Below, piece by piece: positions 48,265-50,620 of a stretch of DNA of 50,620 nt. The translations under genes and the position numbers were made by a program. The notes beneath the pieces were generated by a model. The model saw nothing but the letters and a program-made list of their open reading frames with translations. It was not told the DNA's origin and did no database searches. The first letter of the stretch is position 1; each line of letters opens with the position of its first letter. The stretch is taken from assembly GCA_000252485.1 (NCBI GenBank), contig JH610699.1:1-50620 (forward strand). Reading direction: 5' to 3'. Source of the stretch: Prochloron didemni P4-Papua_New_Guinea. Its GTDB lineage: Bacteria; Cyanobacteriota; Cyanobacteriia; Cyanobacteriales; Prochloraceae.

Positions 48265-50337
48265 ATGAATAACTTTAAAAAGTGGGTGATTGGTATCGCC
48301 TTAGTGTTAGTAGCTGTGGTTGCGGTTGCTCCTACAGCTCTGAACAAGTTAGTGATTGACAAACAACTCAACCTGCCCCAATTTGAACCAGTGGAGGTTC
48401 ATTGGGTCGAGCAAAATTGGTCGTCCCAGGAACGGCAAGACTGGTATCATAAATCCCAGGGCTCAGCCTTGGAAGCACCTATTCCCTATGATTGGTTTGG
48501 GGCGTTAGAACAACCCCATCTGAGACTATTCGGGGAGACATCTCTCTTAATTGCCCCCGAGTACATGGGAAGGTTCGGTTTTCTATCGAGTGAGAATTAT
48601 GAGCCAGCAAACCCGGAAAATTTGCCTGTTGGCTTTGCGAAAACCGAGAAATTTATCAATTGGCAAACCGGGAGACCTGTCGGGGATGTGGTTGGTTTTA
48701 CCTGCGCGGCTTGTCACACCGGCCAAATTAACTTTCAGGGAAAAGGTATTCGGATTGAAGGGGGTTCGGCAGTAACGGATCTGAATAAATTCAAGACAGC
48801 TGCTGGTTTGGCACTGACATTAACTGCTACTGCTCCTATCCCTTCTGATAAAAGTAAACCTTGGTACCAGGCTCGGGTTAAGCCATTTCTTGTAGGCTTG
48901 ATGCGCTTTGCAGATACGCCGTTCGGCCCAAGTCGTTTCGATCGCTTTGCTGATCACGTTCTGGGGCCAAACAACACCCCTGAGGCACGCAAAAACCTGA
49001 AGGAGCAACTCAATCGTTTGGTTACAGATTCGGCCAAGCTGAACTATGTAACGAGCAAATTCTATCCTGCCACTGCCGAGCAAGGAGAAGAGGGATTTGC
49101 CCGTTTGGATGCCCTGGATCGCATTGGTAATTTTGTCTTTGGTACGGAAGTAACCAGCCAGAATCCAGAAGCTGGTACGGTTGAGAATTACACCTTTGCC
49201 GATGCGCCAGTGAATTATCCCCCCATTTGGCTCTCGTCTTGGTTTGATTGGGTGCAATACAATGGGTCAATTATGCAGCCAATGACCCGCAATGCTGGAG
49301 AAGCAATGGGGGTATTCTCTCGAGTCAATTTTGATGCCAATTCTGAGGAGGTATTCCATTCAAACCTGAATATCCAGAATCTTTACGAGATAGAAAATTC
49401 CTTGGCTGGTGCGTCGGCCTGTGCGACCTTGCGGGCTCCGGATTGTCCTGAATGGGCCAAGAAAGTTTTGGATACTACATATTTCAGTGGTGAGAAGGCC
49501 CAAAAGCCTGGGTTGGCACCTCCACCATGGCCAGAGGAGATTCTCGGACCCATCGATCGCGACAAAGCCGCTCGAGGAAAAGTTCTGTTTGAGGAAAATT
49601 GCGTGCGATGTCATTTGCCCTCGGTGAAGTCGGCAGAAATCTGGAATGACGAATATTGGCAGACAATTAGTCCATCAGATGTTGGTGAATATGCGAGCGA
49701 GGATGAGGCCAAAGCTCGCAAATACCTGAAGGTAAATGTAGTTGGTCTCTATGACATTGGCACCGATCCCACAACAGCTCTAAATTGGTATCAACGGGTA
49801 ACTGATTTGGGCAAATTACCCCAGCAATATCCTCCGGACAATCCCGAGCGCAGGAATTTGCCTGAGTTTGATCGGGGTGGAATCACCTCGGCAGGATTTG
49901 CTTTACCCTATTTGGTAGATCGGGCTGTGGATACAGCCTACGAAGTCAATGAAATTCCCCCTGATAAATGGGATTCCTACAACGGCTACCGTCCCTCAAA
50001 GGTGCGGGCACCGTTTGGCTACAAGGCTCCTCCCCTGAGTGGAGTTTGGGCAACGCCGCCGTATTTGCATAATGGGTCAGTCCCGAATTTGTATGAGTTG
50101 TTGTCTCCTGTGGAGGAGCGCAGCGACAAGTTTTACTTGGGAACAAAGGAATTCGACCCCAAATACGTGGGCTATCTTAACGAGAACATTCCCGGCACTT
50201 TCTTGCTTGATACCAGTTACCAAGGCAACTCCAATAAGGGCCACGAGTTTAAAGATGGTGGTGGTATGGGAGTTATTGGTCCGGCCTTCTCTGAGGAAGA
50301 GCGTTGGGAACTTATAGAGTACCTAAAGACACTTTAA
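48265..50337 (+). CDS. Secreted/membrane-anchored di-heme c-type cytochrome (RoxA/cytochrome c peroxidase-like)
   Basis: N-terminal hydrophobic segment; two CxxCH motifs CAACHTGQ and CVRCHLPS; 690 aa. Confidence 0.8.
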   Translation: MNNFKKWVIGIALVLVAVVAVAPTALNKLVIDKQLNLPQFEPVEVHWVEQNWSSQERQDWYHKSQGSALEAPIPYDWFGALEQPHLRLFGETSLLIAPEYMGRFGFLSSENYEPANPENLPVGFAKTEKFINWQTGRPVGDVVGFTCAACHTGQINFQGKGIRIEGGSAVTDLNKFKTAAGLALTLTATAPIPSDKSKPWYQARVKPFLVGLMRFADTPFGPSRFDRFADHVLGPNNTPEARKNLKEQLNRLVTDSAKLNYVTSKFYPATAEQGEEGFARLDALDRIGNFVFGTEVTSQNPEAGTVENYTFADAPVNYPPIWLSSWFDWVQYNGSIMQPMTRNAGEAMGVFSRVNFDANSEEVFHSNLNIQNLYEIENSLAGASACATLRAPDCPEWAKKVLDTTYFSGEKAQKPGLAPPPWPEEILGPIDRDKAARGKVLFEENCVRCHLPSVKSAEIWNDEYWQTISPSDVGEYASEDEAKARKYLKVNVVGLYDIGTDPTTALNWYQRVTDLGKLPQQYPPDNPERRNLPEFDRGGITSAGFALPYLVDRAVDTAYEVNEIPPDKWDSYNGYRPSKVRAPFGYKAPPLSGVWATPPYLHNGSVPNLYELLSPVEERSDKFYLGTKEFDPKYVGYLNENIPGTFLLDTSYQGNSNKGHEFKDGGGMGVIGPAFSEEERWELIEYLKTL

Positions 50338-50473
50338 CCTGAGATTGTATTGCAAAATTGGAGATGAAACTGCTACGGAATTGGGAAATTCATCCCTTGG
50401 ATTTCTCGACCCTGTAGATAGGCTATAAAAACTTTGCAATACAACTTTTTTAGAGTGCCTAACAATTCAGTCC

Positions 50474-50584
50474 CTTCGTAGGTTGGGTTGAGGCAACGAA
50501 ACCCAACAACCAGATCCTCTACAGTTTCTTCTTCTATTTCTCAAGAGACCACTTGTTACCTACTAAATCAAAAGCTAATCTTTT
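50474..50584 (+). repeat. ~111 bp direct repeat, right copy
   Basis: Matches 47081-47191 with few mismatches. Confidence 0.95.
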
Positions 50585-50620
50585 CATAGTTTCGCCTCAA
50601 CTACCTTTTAGACTGGGTGC

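Overview
Cyanobacterial chromosome window, judged from beta-carboxysome genes, NDH-1 genes, ycf3, frequent HIP1 GCGATCGC sites and heptameric repeats. The left ~15 kb is a CO2-concentrating locus. On the minus strand it carries ccmK2-ccmK1-ccmL-ccmM-ccmN, then rbcL-rbcX-rbcS. Divergently, on the plus strand, it carries ndhF4-ndhD4-(Uma2 intruder)-cupB. The rest is housekeeping genes (ilvB, proA, ycf3, gatC, mutT-like), a histidine kinase/response regulator cluster, a Ser/Thr kinase, a VWA protein, a polysaccharide deacetylase, a PucC-like MFS, an ArsJ-like MFS and a di-heme cytochrome. Between them lies a dense layer of toxin-antitoxin/Uma2 genes, gene remnants and small non-coding repeats. 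The most striking material is this repeat layer. It contains several MITE-like elements with terminal inverted repeats, whose insertions can be proven inside the window by filled/empty site pairs or by restoring a broken reading frame. It also contains a shared twin-palindrome core (AGAAACCGGGTTTCT...AGAAACCCGGTTTCT) in different TIR shells, a five-copy ~196 bp tandem array, and heptamer (AACAACA)n arrays that form the immediate 5' leaders of ndhD4, ycf3 and gatC. No tRNA, rRNA, CRISPR array or intact transposase gene was recognised. All calls come from reading the sequence; no database search was run.
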